Shown one piece after another: positions 1 through 8,247 of a stretch of DNA of 56,779 nt. The notes beneath the pieces were generated by a model. The model had not been told where the DNA came from. It was given only the letters and a program-made list of their open reading frames with translations, and ran no database searches. Numbering within the stretch: the stretch's first letter is position 1; the number at the start of each line of letters is the position of its first letter. The DNA lies in assembly GCA_009379955.1 (NCBI GenBank), contig WHST01000032.1, positions 1-56,779 of the forward strand, read 5' to 3'. The position numbers and the translations under genes are program-made. Origin of the DNA: Streptosporangiales bacterium. GTDB taxonomy: Bacteria; Actinomycetota; Actinomycetes; Streptosporangiales; WHST01.

Positions 1-51
1 CCGCTTCGAACGCCGGCCAGCACGGTCGGTACCACGGTCGAGTTCGGACAT
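1..51 (-). CDS. N-terminus of an unidentified protein (cut by window edge)
   Basis: The first 17 codons of a minus-strand gene are visible, starting at an ATG at 51 and reading MSELDRGTDRAGRRSKR. A GGAGG ribosome site lies 8 bases upstream, which makes the start convincing. The fragment is too short to assign a family. The palindrome at 93-105, about 40 bases upstream, would suit an autoregulated gene such as a GntR-type regulator, but that is inference only. Confidence 0.55.
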   Translation of the reverse strand, partial: MSELDRGTDRAGRRSKR

Positions 52-92
52 GATCAGATCCTCCGGGAGAGGTCGGAGAACCCGTCGGATGT

Positions 93-105
93 TGTCTGAT
101 AGACA
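93..105. promoter_or_regulatory. Palindromic operator candidate TGTCT-GAT-AGACA
   Basis: A perfect inverted repeat, TGTCT and AGACA separated by GAT, lies about 42 bases upstream of the ATG at 51. Its size and spacing resemble operators of GntR/FadR-type regulators. The binding protein is unknown. Confidence 0.4.
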
Positions 106-180
106 CGCCGATCTGCGTCACGAAGTCAGGCGCAAAACAGCGCCCAGAGAGCTGCCTCACCCCGTAGATGCGCGCTTTTC

Positions 181-270
181 GGGGTCGGGTGCCGGGTGTC
201 AAGAAACCGCCAGACCACAAACACAACAAACAAACGCCACGCGGTTTCTTGACACCCGGCACCCGACCCC
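181..270. repeat. Perfect 30-bp inverted repeat with 30-nt loop
   Basis: Bases 181-210 are the exact reverse complement of 241-270. The 30-base loop is rich in A and C on the plus strand. The structure sits just beyond the 3' end of the hydroxyacid dehydrogenase gene, in a 262-bp gap without a gene. It would fold into a very stable hairpin and may be a terminator or a small palindromic element. Each arm carries TTGACA or its complement; on the plus strand TTGACA at 249-254 is followed after 16 bases by CACAAT, a weak antisense promoter candidate. Confidence 0.8.
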
Positions 271-313
271 CACAATCAAGAAAGGGGCGAGGCAGCGGAC
301 CCCAAGCCAGCGG

Positions 314-1306
314 TCAGGAAGGGAGTGGCCAAGAAGCCACATCAGCCGGAGCGACATCAGCCCGCCGACCGGCAAGCACGGCTGACACGTTCCGCGCCGC
401 CCGCTCAGCAACCCGAGGGAAGTTGTTCGCCACCGCCCCGCCGATGTGCGGCGTGACGACGACGCGTTCGAGGTCCCACAACGGCGACGTGCGCGGCAAT
501 GGCTCCACCGAGGTGACGTCTAGCCCCGCACCGAGCAGGTGCCCGGAAGCGATCGCCGCCGCGAGCGCCTCGTCGTCCACGAGCGTCCCGCGCGCAGTGT
601 TGACCAGCATCGCCCCCTGCTTCATGCCGGCCAGGAACGCAGGCCCGACGAGACCCCGGTTGTCCGCCGTGGCGGGCAGGTGGAGCGACACGATGTCCGA
701 GCGGGCAGTCAGGTCGCCGAGCTCCGCGTACGTCACCCCGCAGGCGCGCTCGTCGTCGGCCGATGCCCGTACGACGTCGTGGTACAGGACCGTCACCCCG
801 AAGGCGGCGAGGCGGCGCGCGACGGCGCGGCCGATGTGGCCGAAGCCGACGAGTCCCGCGGTCTTGCCGGTGAGCTGGAACGCACGGGCCCGCACCTCCT
901 CCTTCGGGAAGCCGCCGCGCCGCGTCTCGTCGACGGCACGACCGAGGTCGCGCGCCACCGCGAGGATCAGCAGCAGGGTCATCTCCGCGACTGCGTCGGC
1001 GTTGATACCGGCCGCGCGCAGCACGGGGATCCCGCACCGCGACGCGGCGTCGAGGTCGATCTTGTCCACGCCGACGCCGAGCTTCTGCACGACACGACAG
1101 TGCCGCGCGGCCTCGAAGACGGACGCCTCGACGGCCGACCACATGACCAGCGCGGCCTCGGCGTCGGCGATGACCCGACGACGCTCGTCCTCGGTGCTCT
1201 CGGTCACGTGGACGAGGTCGTGACCCGGGAAGCTCTCGGCGAGTGCCGTACGCGACGTGTCCGGCAGCACGTCGAGGACCGCGAGTACGGGCCGCGACGC
1301 GTTCAT
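314..1306 (-). CDS. D-2-hydroxyacid dehydrogenase (phosphoglycerate dehydrogenase family)
   Basis: The 330-residue protein has the usual length and layout of NAD-dependent D-isomer-specific 2-hydroxyacid dehydrogenases: a split substrate-binding domain around a Rossmann domain. Visible motifs are GFGHIGRA (dinucleotide binding), NTARG (substrate arginine), a GLDVTSVEPLP segment (catalytic glutamate region) and TPHIGG (catalytic histidine). Such enzymes interconvert 2-oxoacids and D-2-hydroxyacids in the cytoplasm; the substrate cannot be read from sequence. Its ATG overlaps the stop of the TPP-enzyme gene by four bases, so the two are translationally coupled. Together they suggest metabolism of a 2-oxo or 2-hydroxy acid. 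Phosphoserine synthesis is less likely, because the ACT/ASB C-terminal domains of SerA are absent. Confidence 0.85.
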   Translation of the reverse strand: MNASRPVLAVLDVLPDTSRTALAESFPGHDLVHVTESTEDERRRVIADAEAALVMWSAVEASVFEAARHCRVVQKLGVGVDKIDLDAASRCGIPVLRAAGINADAVAEMTLLLILAVARDLGRAVDETRRGGFPKEEVRARAFQLTGKTAGLVGFGHIGRAVARRLAAFGVTVLYHDVVRASADDERACGVTYAELGDLTARSDIVSLHLPATADNRGLVGPAFLAGMKQGAMLVNTARGTLVDDEALAAAIASGHLLGAGLDVTSVEPLPRTSPLWDLERVVVTPHIGGAVANNFPRVAERAARNVSAVLAGRRADVAPADVASWPLPS

Positions 1307-2943
1307 CCCCGGAGCAGCTCGAACGTCGGCGGCGACGTCGCGGCGTCGACGTGCACGCCGATCAGCAACGCCTCACCTGCGGCCCAGGCGTCTCGCATCA
1401 GCGGGGCGATCGCGTCGGCGGTGTCGACGTCGGCGCCACGGATGCCGAGCGCTGTCCCGAGGTCGGCGCACGAGAGCTCCGGCAGGCCGACGCCCACCGT
1501 CGTGAGGCTGCGCCGCGCCTGCTTGATCTCGATCTGCGACAGCGAACGGTCCATGAGGGCGACGAACACCGGTGGCACGTCGAGGTCGCGCGCGATCGCC
1601 AGCTCCGACGCCCGCATCAGCAGCGAGCCGTCGCCGAGGAACCCGACGACCCGGCGCCCTGTCGCGTACGCCGCCCCGATCGCCGCCGGCACCGTGAAGC
1701 CCATCGTCGACAGGCCGTTCGAGGAGAGGAAGTGCCCGGGTCTGGCGGTGTCGGAGAGCAGCGCCACGAGCGGCTTGCTGAAGCCCGCGTCGGCGGCCAC
1801 GACCGTGTCCTCGTCGCACGCGCCGAGTGCCGCGTCGACGGCGGCGGCCACCGACAGGCCGCCCTGCACTGGTGCGAGGAGGTCACGCCGGAGGTTGTCG
1901 CGGTACGTCGTGACGTCCTCGGGTCGCCACTGCGAGGAGGGGTCGATGACCCGCCGGGTCAGCTCCCGCAGGCACGTCTCGGGATCGGCCGTGACGCGTA
2001 GCGCGAACGGGATGCGCCACTCGGTCAGCGGCGTGCCGGTGACCGAGACCGTCGGCGCGTCGTACGGCCACGGCTTGTTGTAGACGTCGTACCCCTCGAG
2101 GTCGACGGTCACGATCAGGTCGGCCTCACCGAGGATCCTCGCCTCGACGTTGCCGCCGAGGAACGTGCCGGCGAAGTACGGGTGCTGCGAGTCGAGCACG
2201 CCCTTCTGTGCCGACGTCACGAAGACCGGGCAGCGGACCGCGTCGGCGAACCGCGCGAGGGTGTCGGAGGCGACGCCCGCGTGCCTGCCCCCGACGACGA
2301 GCGCGGGTCGGCGCGACTCGGTCAGGCGGCGTGCGAGGTCGGCGAGGGTCTCCGCGGACGGCACGAGCGTCCCGCGCGTGCCCGACCCGCCGTCGCGCAG
2401 CTCGGCGGCGAGCAGCTCGAGCGCAGGCTGACCCGCGCGGTCGGGCAGCTCGAGCGTGAGCACCTCATCGGGCAGCTCGACGTACACCGGTCCCGGCGGG
2501 CCCGTCACCGCGAGGTCGACCGCCTTGCACAGCAGCTGCGCGGGATCGACTCCCGCGGGCAGCCGGGTCGTCCACTTCGTCGCCGGGCGCACCATCTGCT
2601 CGACGTCGAACCCCTGCCGGACGACGAACGGCAGCCGCTTGGCCGCGTGCTGCCCGGACAGCACGAGCACCGGCAGTCCGTCGAGGTACGCGTGCACGAG
2701 CCCGTTCATCCCGTTGCTCACGCCGGGAGCCAGCGACAGCAGCGCGACGCCCGGCCGGCCGGTGAGCCGGGTGTCGGTGGCGGCCATGATGACGGCAGAG
2801 GACTCGTTGTACGCCGCGCGGTAGCCGATGCCGGCGCCGGCGAACGCGTCGAGCAGCGTCATGTGGTCCTCGCCGGGCAACCCGTACACCCGCTCGACGC
2901 CGAGCTCGGCCAGCACCGTCGCCACGCGCTCGGCGACCGTCAT
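1303..2943 (-). CDS. Thiamine diphosphate-dependent enzyme, acetolactate synthase/decarboxylase superfamily
   Basis: The protein has the three-domain TPP architecture: an N-terminal PYR domain (GLPGEDH, then the YNESSAV glutamate that activates the cofactor), a central domain, and a C-terminal PP domain with the GDGSLLM signature and the ALMDRS strand. Family members include acetolactate synthase, benzoylformate decarboxylase, oxalyl-CoA decarboxylase and sulfoacetaldehyde acetyltransferase, so the reaction is open. The start at 2943 (MTVAERVATVL) gives 546 residues and matches the family; an in-frame ATG at 2994 would add 17 atypical residues and run into the palindrome at 2983-2996. The gene heads a two-gene operon with the hydroxyacid dehydrogenase and is divergent from the ABC importer. 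Confidence 0.85.
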   Translation of the reverse strand: MTVAERVATVLAELGVERVYGLPGEDHMTLLDAFAGAGIGYRAAYNESSAVIMAATDTRLTGRPGVALLSLAPGVSNGMNGLVHAYLDGLPVLVLSGQHAAKRLPFVVRQGFDVEQMVRPATKWTTRLPAGVDPAQLLCKAVDLAVTGPPGPVYVELPDEVLTLELPDRAGQPALELLAAELRDGGSGTRGTLVPSAETLADLARRLTESRRPALVVGGRHAGVASDTLARFADAVRCPVFVTSAQKGVLDSQHPYFAGTFLGGNVEARILGEADLIVTVDLEGYDVYNKPWPYDAPTVSVTGTPLTEWRIPFALRVTADPETCLRELTRRVIDPSSQWRPEDVTTYRDNLRRDLLAPVQGGLSVAAAVDAALGACDEDTVVAADAGFSKPLVALLSDTARPGHFLSSNGLSTMGFTVPAAIGAAYATGRRVVGFLGDGSLLMRASELAIARDLDVPPVFVALMDRSLSQIEIKQARRSLTTVGVGLPELSCADLGTALGIRGADVDTADAIAPLMRDAWAAGEALLIGVHVDAATSPPTFELLRG

Positions 2944-2982
2944 CCCACCCACGTCCGCACCTGCCTTCTTCCGCCGCTCAGG

Positions 2983-2996
2983 GATTGCATGCAATC
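2983..2996. promoter_or_regulatory. Perfect 14-bp palindrome GATTGCATGCAATC in divergent promoter region
   Basis: The sequence equals its own reverse complement. It lies 40 bases upstream of the TPP-enzyme start and about 130 bases upstream of the ABC ATPase start, so one regulator could control both directions. TTGCATGCAA-like sites are typical of GntR-family repressors, and a GntR regulator is encoded at 10262-10993. The pairing is inference. Confidence 0.55.
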
Positions 2997-3127
2997 ATGT
3001 CCGCTCGACAACCTCAAGTCCCCCCAGGAGGCGTTCTCACGTGGGAATCACCTCCTCCTCTTGACCTTTGCCGCGTCCGGCCTGTATCCAAGTTGTACGC
3101 ACTGAGGCGTACCAGAACGGTGAACCC

Positions 3128-4216
3128 ATGGACATCGCGATCCGCGCGTTGACGGTCAGGTACGGCGACACCGTCGCCGTGCGCGACCTCGACGTCGACA
3201 TCGCCGACGGCGAACTGCTCGTCCTGCTCGGCCCCTCGGGCTGCGGCAAGACCACGACGATGCGCTGCATCGTCGGCCTGGAGACCGCGGGCGAGGGCAC
3301 GATCGAGATCGGCGACAGGGTCGTCTTCGACGCGGCCAAGGGCGTCAACGTCCCCGCGAACAAGCGCAACGTCGGCATGGTCTTCCAGTCGTACGCGATC
3401 TGGCCGCACATGACCGTCGCGGAGAATGTGTCGTTCCCGCTGCGGATGCAGAAGGTGCGCAAGCCGGAGATCCGCGAACGCGTCGCCGAGGCGCTCGCGA
3501 CCGTGGGGCTCGAGGGCTTCGGTGACCGCGGCGCCAGCCTGCTGAGCGGCGGCCAGATGCAGCGCGTCGCCCTCGCGCGGAGCCTGGTCATGCGCCCCAG
3601 CATGCTGCTGCTCGACGAGCCGCTGTCCAACCTCGACGCCAAGCTGCGCGAGAAGCTCAGGTTCGAGCTGCGCGAGATCCAGCAGACCCTCGGCATCACG
3701 ACCGTGTACGTGACGCACGACCAGCACGAGGCCCTCGCACTCGCCGACCGCATCGCCGTGATGCGCGACGGCGTCATCGTCCAGCTCGGCACGCCCACCG
3801 AGCTCTACCGCGAGCCCAACAGCGTGTTCGTCGCCGACTTCCTCGGCGTCGACAACATCCTGCCTGGCACCGTCGACGCGTCCGACCAGGACGGCACCAC
3901 GGTACGGGTCGGCGAGCACCGCGTCGTCGCGCCTCCCGGTGACCACGCGACGGGCAGCCAGGTGCACGTCTGCGTCCGCCCCGAGGACGTGACGCTCACC
4001 GCCGACGGCACCGAAGGCGCCGGCGGGACCTCCAACACGCTGCCCGCGACCGTGCTGTCGTCGAGCTTCCTCGGCGACCAGACCAGGTACCACATCGCCC
4101 TCGCCGACGGCCAGGACATGTACGCCACCTCGACCGACAAGCGCACGCAGTTCGCGCCCGAGACCAGGATCCTGGCCCGGGTCGCACCCGACCAGGTCCA
4201 GCTGCTGGTGGACTAG
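3128..4216 (+). CDS. ABC transporter ATP-binding protein, Fe3+/polyamine (FbpC/PotA) type
   Basis: The ATPase subunit of an importer has all canonical motifs: Walker A GPSGCGKTT at residues 35-43, Q-loop VFQSYA, signature LSGGQ at 139-143, Walker B MLLLDEP at 159-165 and the switch histidine in THD at 197. The region after about residue 240 is a TOBE-like domain, as in PotA, FbpC and MalK. The start at 3128 (MDIAIRALTVRYG) fits family alignments; the open frame extends upstream to 3068 without a good ribosome site. It is followed after 3 bases by the permease and then by the binding protein. Confidence 0.92.
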   Translation: MDIAIRALTVRYGDTVAVRDLDVDIADGELLVLLGPSGCGKTTTMRCIVGLETAGEGTIEIGDRVVFDAAKGVNVPANKRNVGMVFQSYAIWPHMTVAENVSFPLRMQKVRKPEIRERVAEALATVGLEGFGDRGASLLSGGQMQRVALARSLVMRPSMLLLDEPLSNLDAKLREKLRFELREIQQTLGITTVYVTHDQHEALALADRIAVMRDGVIVQLGTPTELYREPNSVFVADFLGVDNILPGTVDASDQDGTTVRVGEHRVVAPPGDHATGSQVHVCVRPEDVTLTADGTEGAGGTSNTLPATVLSSSFLGDQTRYHIALADGQDMYATSTDKRTQFAPETRILARVAPDQVQLLVD

Positions 4217-4219
4217 TCC

Positions 4220-5911
4220 ATGAACCGGACCCGACGGGTACTGCGCTATCTGCCGATGGCGTTCCTCTTCGTCGTGCTGTTCTTCCTCGTCGTCGTGCCG
4301 ATGGGCATCCTGCTGTACGCGACGTTCGTCGACACCCCGCCCCGACCGGGTGCGCCTCCCGCGAAGTTCACCCTGGACAACTACGCGCAGCTGCTGTCGC
4401 CCGACAACATCACCGCGCTCACCAACACTCTCGCCGTCGGCGTCGGCGGCACGGTCATCGCCGTGGTCATCGGCTGCGTGCTCGCCTGGCTCGCGGCGCG
4501 CACGAACGTCCCGGCCAAGCCGCTCGTGCAGATGGCCGGCATCATGCCGCTGTTCGTCTCGTCGCTCGTCGGGTCGATCGCGTGGGCGGTGATCGCGTCG
4601 CCCCGCCAGGGCTACGTGAACATCCTGATGCGCGACCTCGGCCTGCCCGAGTTCGTCAACATCTACTCGCGGCCCGGGCTCATCTTCGTCTTCGGGCTCT
4701 ACTACGCGCCGTACGTCTTCCTGTTCGTCAACAGCGCGCTCACGCTGCTCAACCCCGAGCTCGAGGACGCGGCGCAGGTGCACGGCGCCAACTCCTGGCG
4801 CGTGCTGCGACACGTCACGCTCAAGCTCGTCACGCCCGCCCTGCTCGGCGCGGCCACCCTGACACTGATGCTCATCATGGAGAACTTCACCGTTCCCCAG
4901 GTGCTCGGCTCACCGCGCGGCATCCAGACCATCCCCACGCAGATCTATCGGCTGATGGCGACGTCGCCGTCGCAGCCCAACGTCGCGAGCGTCGCGGGCA
5001 CCGTGCTCCTCGTCATCACCATCGCCATGGTGATCATCCAGCGCCGGCTGCTCGCCACGAGACAGTACGTCACCGTCACGGGCAAGGGTCTGCACCCGCG
5101 GGTCCGCAACCTCGGTCCGTGGCGCTGGGTCGGTTTCGCGTTCGCCGTCGGCTACATCCTGCTGGCCGTCGTACTGCCGATCTGGGCACTGGCACAGAGC
5201 GCGCTGCGACCCAACCCGTACACGCCGAACTTCGCCTCGCTGTTCGACCTCGACCAGTTCAACCTCGACATCATGCGCGAGGCGCTCGACTCGCAGTCGT
5301 TCCAGTTCGGGCTGATCAACAGCATCCTCGTCGGCATCGGCACCGCGCTCTTCGGCGGCGCGTTGTACCTGCTGCTCGCGTACATCGTGCACCGCACGGA
5401 CACGCCTGGGCGCCGGTACCTGCAGTACATCGCGATGTGGCCGATCGCCGTGCCCGCGCTCGTGATCAGCCTGGGCTTCCTCTGGACCTGGATCAGGTTC
5501 CCGCTCGTGTACGGCACGCTCGCGGTGCTGATCCTCGCCTACATCAGCCGCCTGATGCCGCAGGGGTTCCAGGGCGTCTCGTCGAGCATGATCCAGGTGC
5601 ACAAGGATCTGGAGGAGAGCGCCTTCATCTCCGGCGCGAGCCGGCTGCGCACGGTGTGGGAGATCCTCCTTCCCCTCATCCGCACTGGCGTCGCGTCGAC
5701 GCTGATGCTGATCTTCATCCTCTCGATGCGCGAGCTGAGCGTCGCGATCTTCCTGTTCACCTCGGAGACGCAGGTGCTCTCGATCGCCATCTACAGCGAG
5801 TGGGAGGGCGGCCGGCTGCCGCCCGTCGCGGCGATGAGCCTGCTCTACGTCGCACTGATGCTCGTCCTGACGCTGATCGGCAGGAGGTTCCTCGGGATCC
5901 GCGCGGGCTGA
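4220..5911 (+). CDS. ABC transporter permease, fused two-domain Fe3+/AEP type
   Basis: This 563-residue membrane protein contains two homologous permease halves. Each ends with an EAA-type coupling loop (ELEDAAQVHGA near residue 180 and DLEESAFISGA near residue 470) that contacts the ATPase. Roughly 12 membrane segments are visible, starting with a hydrophobic helix at residues 12-34. Such fused permeases (FbpB family) serve iron(III), thiamine, 2-aminoethylphosphonate or small organic-acid importers, so iron should not be assumed. It starts 3 bases after the ATPase stop. Confidence 0.92.
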   Translation: MNRTRRVLRYLPMAFLFVVLFFLVVVPMGILLYATFVDTPPRPGAPPAKFTLDNYAQLLSPDNITALTNTLAVGVGGTVIAVVIGCVLAWLAARTNVPAKPLVQMAGIMPLFVSSLVGSIAWAVIASPRQGYVNILMRDLGLPEFVNIYSRPGLIFVFGLYYAPYVFLFVNSALTLLNPELEDAAQVHGANSWRVLRHVTLKLVTPALLGAATLTLMLIMENFTVPQVLGSPRGIQTIPTQIYRLMATSPSQPNVASVAGTVLLVITIAMVIIQRRLLATRQYVTVTGKGLHPRVRNLGPWRWVGFAFAVGYILLAVVLPIWALAQSALRPNPYTPNFASLFDLDQFNLDIMREALDSQSFQFGLINSILVGIGTALFGGALYLLLAYIVHRTDTPGRRYLQYIAMWPIAVPALVISLGFLWTWIRFPLVYGTLAVLILAYISRLMPQGFQGVSSSMIQVHKDLEESAFISGASRLRTVWEILLPLIRTGVASTLMLIFILSMRELSVAIFLFTSETQVLSIAIYSEWEGGRLPPVAAMSLLYVALMLVLTLIGRRFLGIRAG

Positions 5912-5967
5912 GCAATGCAACGTCCGTACGAAGGCACACGACAGATCACCGCAACAAAGGGGTTGTC

Positions 5968-7071
5968 ATGCGAAGGAAGTCGACACTGGTCGCGGGGGCC
6001 TGTGCGATCGCGATGCTCGCGGCGTCCGCGTGCAGTGCGGGGTCGCTGTCCGACGAGGGCGGAGGCAAGGCGCTGGAGCTCGACGGCGAGACGGTCGCCT
6101 CGCAGAAGCTGTACGACGCGGCCAAGAAGGAAGGCACCGTCAATATCTACACCTCGGTCAACGAGGTCGCGACCAAGGCGATGCAGGACGCGTTCACCGA
6201 GGACACCGGCATCAAGGTCTCCGGCGTCCGCAGTCCCACCGGGCGGCTGAACGAGCGGATCCTGAGCGAGCACGGTGCGAAGTCGCTGCCCGCCGACATC
6301 ATCGCCATGCCCGACGACGCCCTGTGGAAGGACCTCGTCGACAAGAAGATGTTCGTCGCGCACAAGGTACCGAACGACGCGGACATCCCGGACGAGTACA
6401 AGGGCGCGGACTCGGTGTACTACGCGTTCATCTCCGCGCCGACCACGATCGCCTTCAACAAGGAGGAGCTGAAGAAGGCCGGTGTCGCGGAGCCGAAGAG
6501 CTGGCAAGACCTGCTCGACCCGAAACTGAAGGGCGAGAAGGTCGGCATCGTCCACGCCTCGCAGGGCGCGGGTGGCTGGAACCTCGCACTGTTCATGCGC
6601 GACAAGCTCGGTGACGACTACTGGCAGAAGCTCGCGGACCAGAAGCCGCTGCTGGAGTCGTCGGTCGGCTCGCTCGGCGAGAAGCTCGGGCGCGGCGAGG
6701 TCGCGGTCGCCGCGGCGAGGCCGGGTGTCGCGGGTGACCTCGCCGACCAGGGCGCGCCGGTGGGCTACGTCTGGGCGAGCGACGGCGTCCCGATGTTCAA
6801 CTTCTTCATCGGGCAGGTCGCGAAGAGCGAGCATCCCAACGCCGCGCAGGTGTACATGAACTGGGCGATGTCCAAGCGCGGACAGTCGGTGGCCGCGAAG
6901 GAGGGTGGCGACTACTCGGTGAACCCGAAGGCCGCCAAGCCGGAGACGGGCGGCAAGCCGATGCCGCCCATCGACGAGATCAAGCCGTACACGCCGACGA
7001 CGGAGAAGGCCATCGGGCTGCGCGAGGAGTGGATCGCGGAGTGGAACAAGGTGTTCGGCTACCGCGGCTAG
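5968..7071 (+). CDS. ABC transporter substrate-binding lipoprotein, Fe3+ family
   Basis: The 367-residue protein starts with a lipoprotein signal peptide; the lipobox LAASAC places the lipidated cysteine at residue 22. The mature part begins with the ligand-binding fold of FbpA-type proteins (LYDAAKKEGTVNIYTS). The start at 5968 is supported by AAAGGGG upstream; the much longer open frame reaching back to 4582 overlaps the permease in another frame. The substrate is unknown; neighbouring acid-metabolism enzymes make a carboxylate or phosphonate as plausible as iron. Confidence 0.9.
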   Translation: MRRKSTLVAGACAIAMLAASACSAGSLSDEGGGKALELDGETVASQKLYDAAKKEGTVNIYTSVNEVATKAMQDAFTEDTGIKVSGVRSPTGRLNERILSEHGAKSLPADIIAMPDDALWKDLVDKKMFVAHKVPNDADIPDEYKGADSVYYAFISAPTTIAFNKEELKKAGVAEPKSWQDLLDPKLKGEKVGIVHASQGAGGWNLALFMRDKLGDDYWQKLADQKPLLESSVGSLGEKLGRGEVAVAAARPGVAGDLADQGAPVGYVWASDGVPMFNFFIGQVAKSEHPNAAQVYMNWAMSKRGQSVAAKEGGDYSVNPKAAKPETGGKPMPPIDEIKPYTPTTEKAIGLREEWIAEWNKVFGYRG

Positions 7072-7110
7072 GACATAGGTCGTAGCCGAAGAGACGAGGA
7101 GGCGGGCCGG

Positions 7111-8244
7111 TTGGGTCAGTTCGAGCTGACACCCGAGCAGCAGCAGATGCGCGCCCTCGCGCGTGAGGTGTCGGAGGAGTTCAGGGACCGCTCGACGACC
7201 TGGGAGACGTCGGGTGAGTTCCCCTGGCAGAACATGTCGCGGCTCGCCGAGACGGGACTGCTCGGGGCCAGCGTGCCCGAGCAGTACGGCGGCGGCGGGG
7301 GCACCTGGCTCGACGCCGCGCTCATCCTCGAGGAGATCGGCCGGTGCTGCTACGTCACGGCGATGGCCGCACTCGGCGAGCTGGGTGTGCAGACCCGGGT
7401 GATCGCCGCGTACGGCAGCGAGTCCGTTCGGGAGCGGCACCTGCCCGAGGTGGCGCGCGGCGAGGCGATCTGCGCGATCTGCATCACCGAGCCCGACACC
7501 GGTTCCGACCTCAAGGCGATGCGGACGACAGCGCGCGACGACGGCGACCATGTCATCGTCAGCGGGCACAAGACGCTCATCTCGCGCGCCGACGTGGCGG
7601 CCGTGTTCGTCGTCTTCTGCAAGATCAAGGGTGCCTCGGGCGCGGACGAGGTCGGCGCGGTCGTCGTCGGCCGCGACACCCCCGGGCTGTCCGTCGGCCA
7701 GACGTTCCAGACCCTCGGCGGCGACACGCTGCACGAGGTGAGCTTCGACGAGTGCCGCGTGCCCGCCGACCACGTGCTCGCCAGGGACGACGGGCTGCGC
7801 CGCATGCTGAGCATGTTCAACGGGCAGCGCTGCCTCAACGCGTCGGTGTCGCTCGGCATCGCGCAGGGCGCGCAGGACCTCGCGGTCGACCAGGCGAAGA
7901 ACCGCAGGCAGGGCGGACGTCCCATCGGCGAGCACCAGGGGCTCGGCTGGCTGCTCGCCGACAACGAGGTGGCGATCGAGGCGGCGCGGCTGCTGATCTG
8001 GCGAGCCACCGCCAAGGCCGGCCAGGGCTTCCCCGAACGCCACGAGGCGAGCATGGCCAAGCTCTTCGCGAACGAGATGGCCCTGCGCGTCACGGACACG
8101 GCACTGCAGGTCTTCGGCGGGCACGGCTGGACCAAGGAGATGCCGGTCGAGCGCTACCTGCGATGGGCGCGGTACGGACCGCTCGGCGGCGGCACGCCAC
8201 AGATCCAGCGCAACGGCATCGCCCGTCACCTGCTGCGGGCATAG
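7111..8244 (+). CDS. Acyl-CoA dehydrogenase
   Basis: The 377-residue flavoprotein has the standard acyl-CoA dehydrogenase layout: an alpha domain, a beta domain with the flavin-binding CITEPDTGSDL segment, and a C-terminal helical domain with QVFGGHGWTKE. It introduces a double bond into an acyl-CoA and passes electrons to ETF. Translation probably begins at TTG 7111, with GAGGAGG 8 bases upstream; the next methionine is at residue 13. It is followed after 3 bases by acyl-CoA ligase subunits, suggesting that a carboxylate is activated to its CoA ester and then oxidised. Confidence 0.88.
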   Translation: MGQFELTPEQQQMRALAREVSEEFRDRSTTWETSGEFPWQNMSRLAETGLLGASVPEQYGGGGGTWLDAALILEEIGRCCYVTAMAALGELGVQTRVIAAYGSESVRERHLPEVARGEAICAICITEPDTGSDLKAMRTTARDDGDHVIVSGHKTLISRADVAAVFVVFCKIKGASGADEVGAVVVGRDTPGLSVGQTFQTLGGDTLHEVSFDECRVPADHVLARDDGLRRMLSMFNGQRCLNASVSLGIAQGAQDLAVDQAKNRRQGGRPIGEHQGLGWLLADNEVAIEAARLLIWRATAKAGQGFPERHEASMAKLFANEMALRVTDTALQVFGGHGWTKEMPVERYLRWARYGPLGGGTPQIQRNGIARHLLRA

Positions 8245-8247
8245 CGG

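Noticed and set aside
4582-5967. A 5' extension of the Fe3+-family binding protein
   Set aside because: It overlaps the permease in another frame, while a clear signal peptide starts at 5968.
3128-7071. Calling the importer an iron transporter
   Set aside because: The family also carries phosphonates, thiamine and organic acids, no iron box is visible upstream, and the neighbours are acid-metabolism genes.
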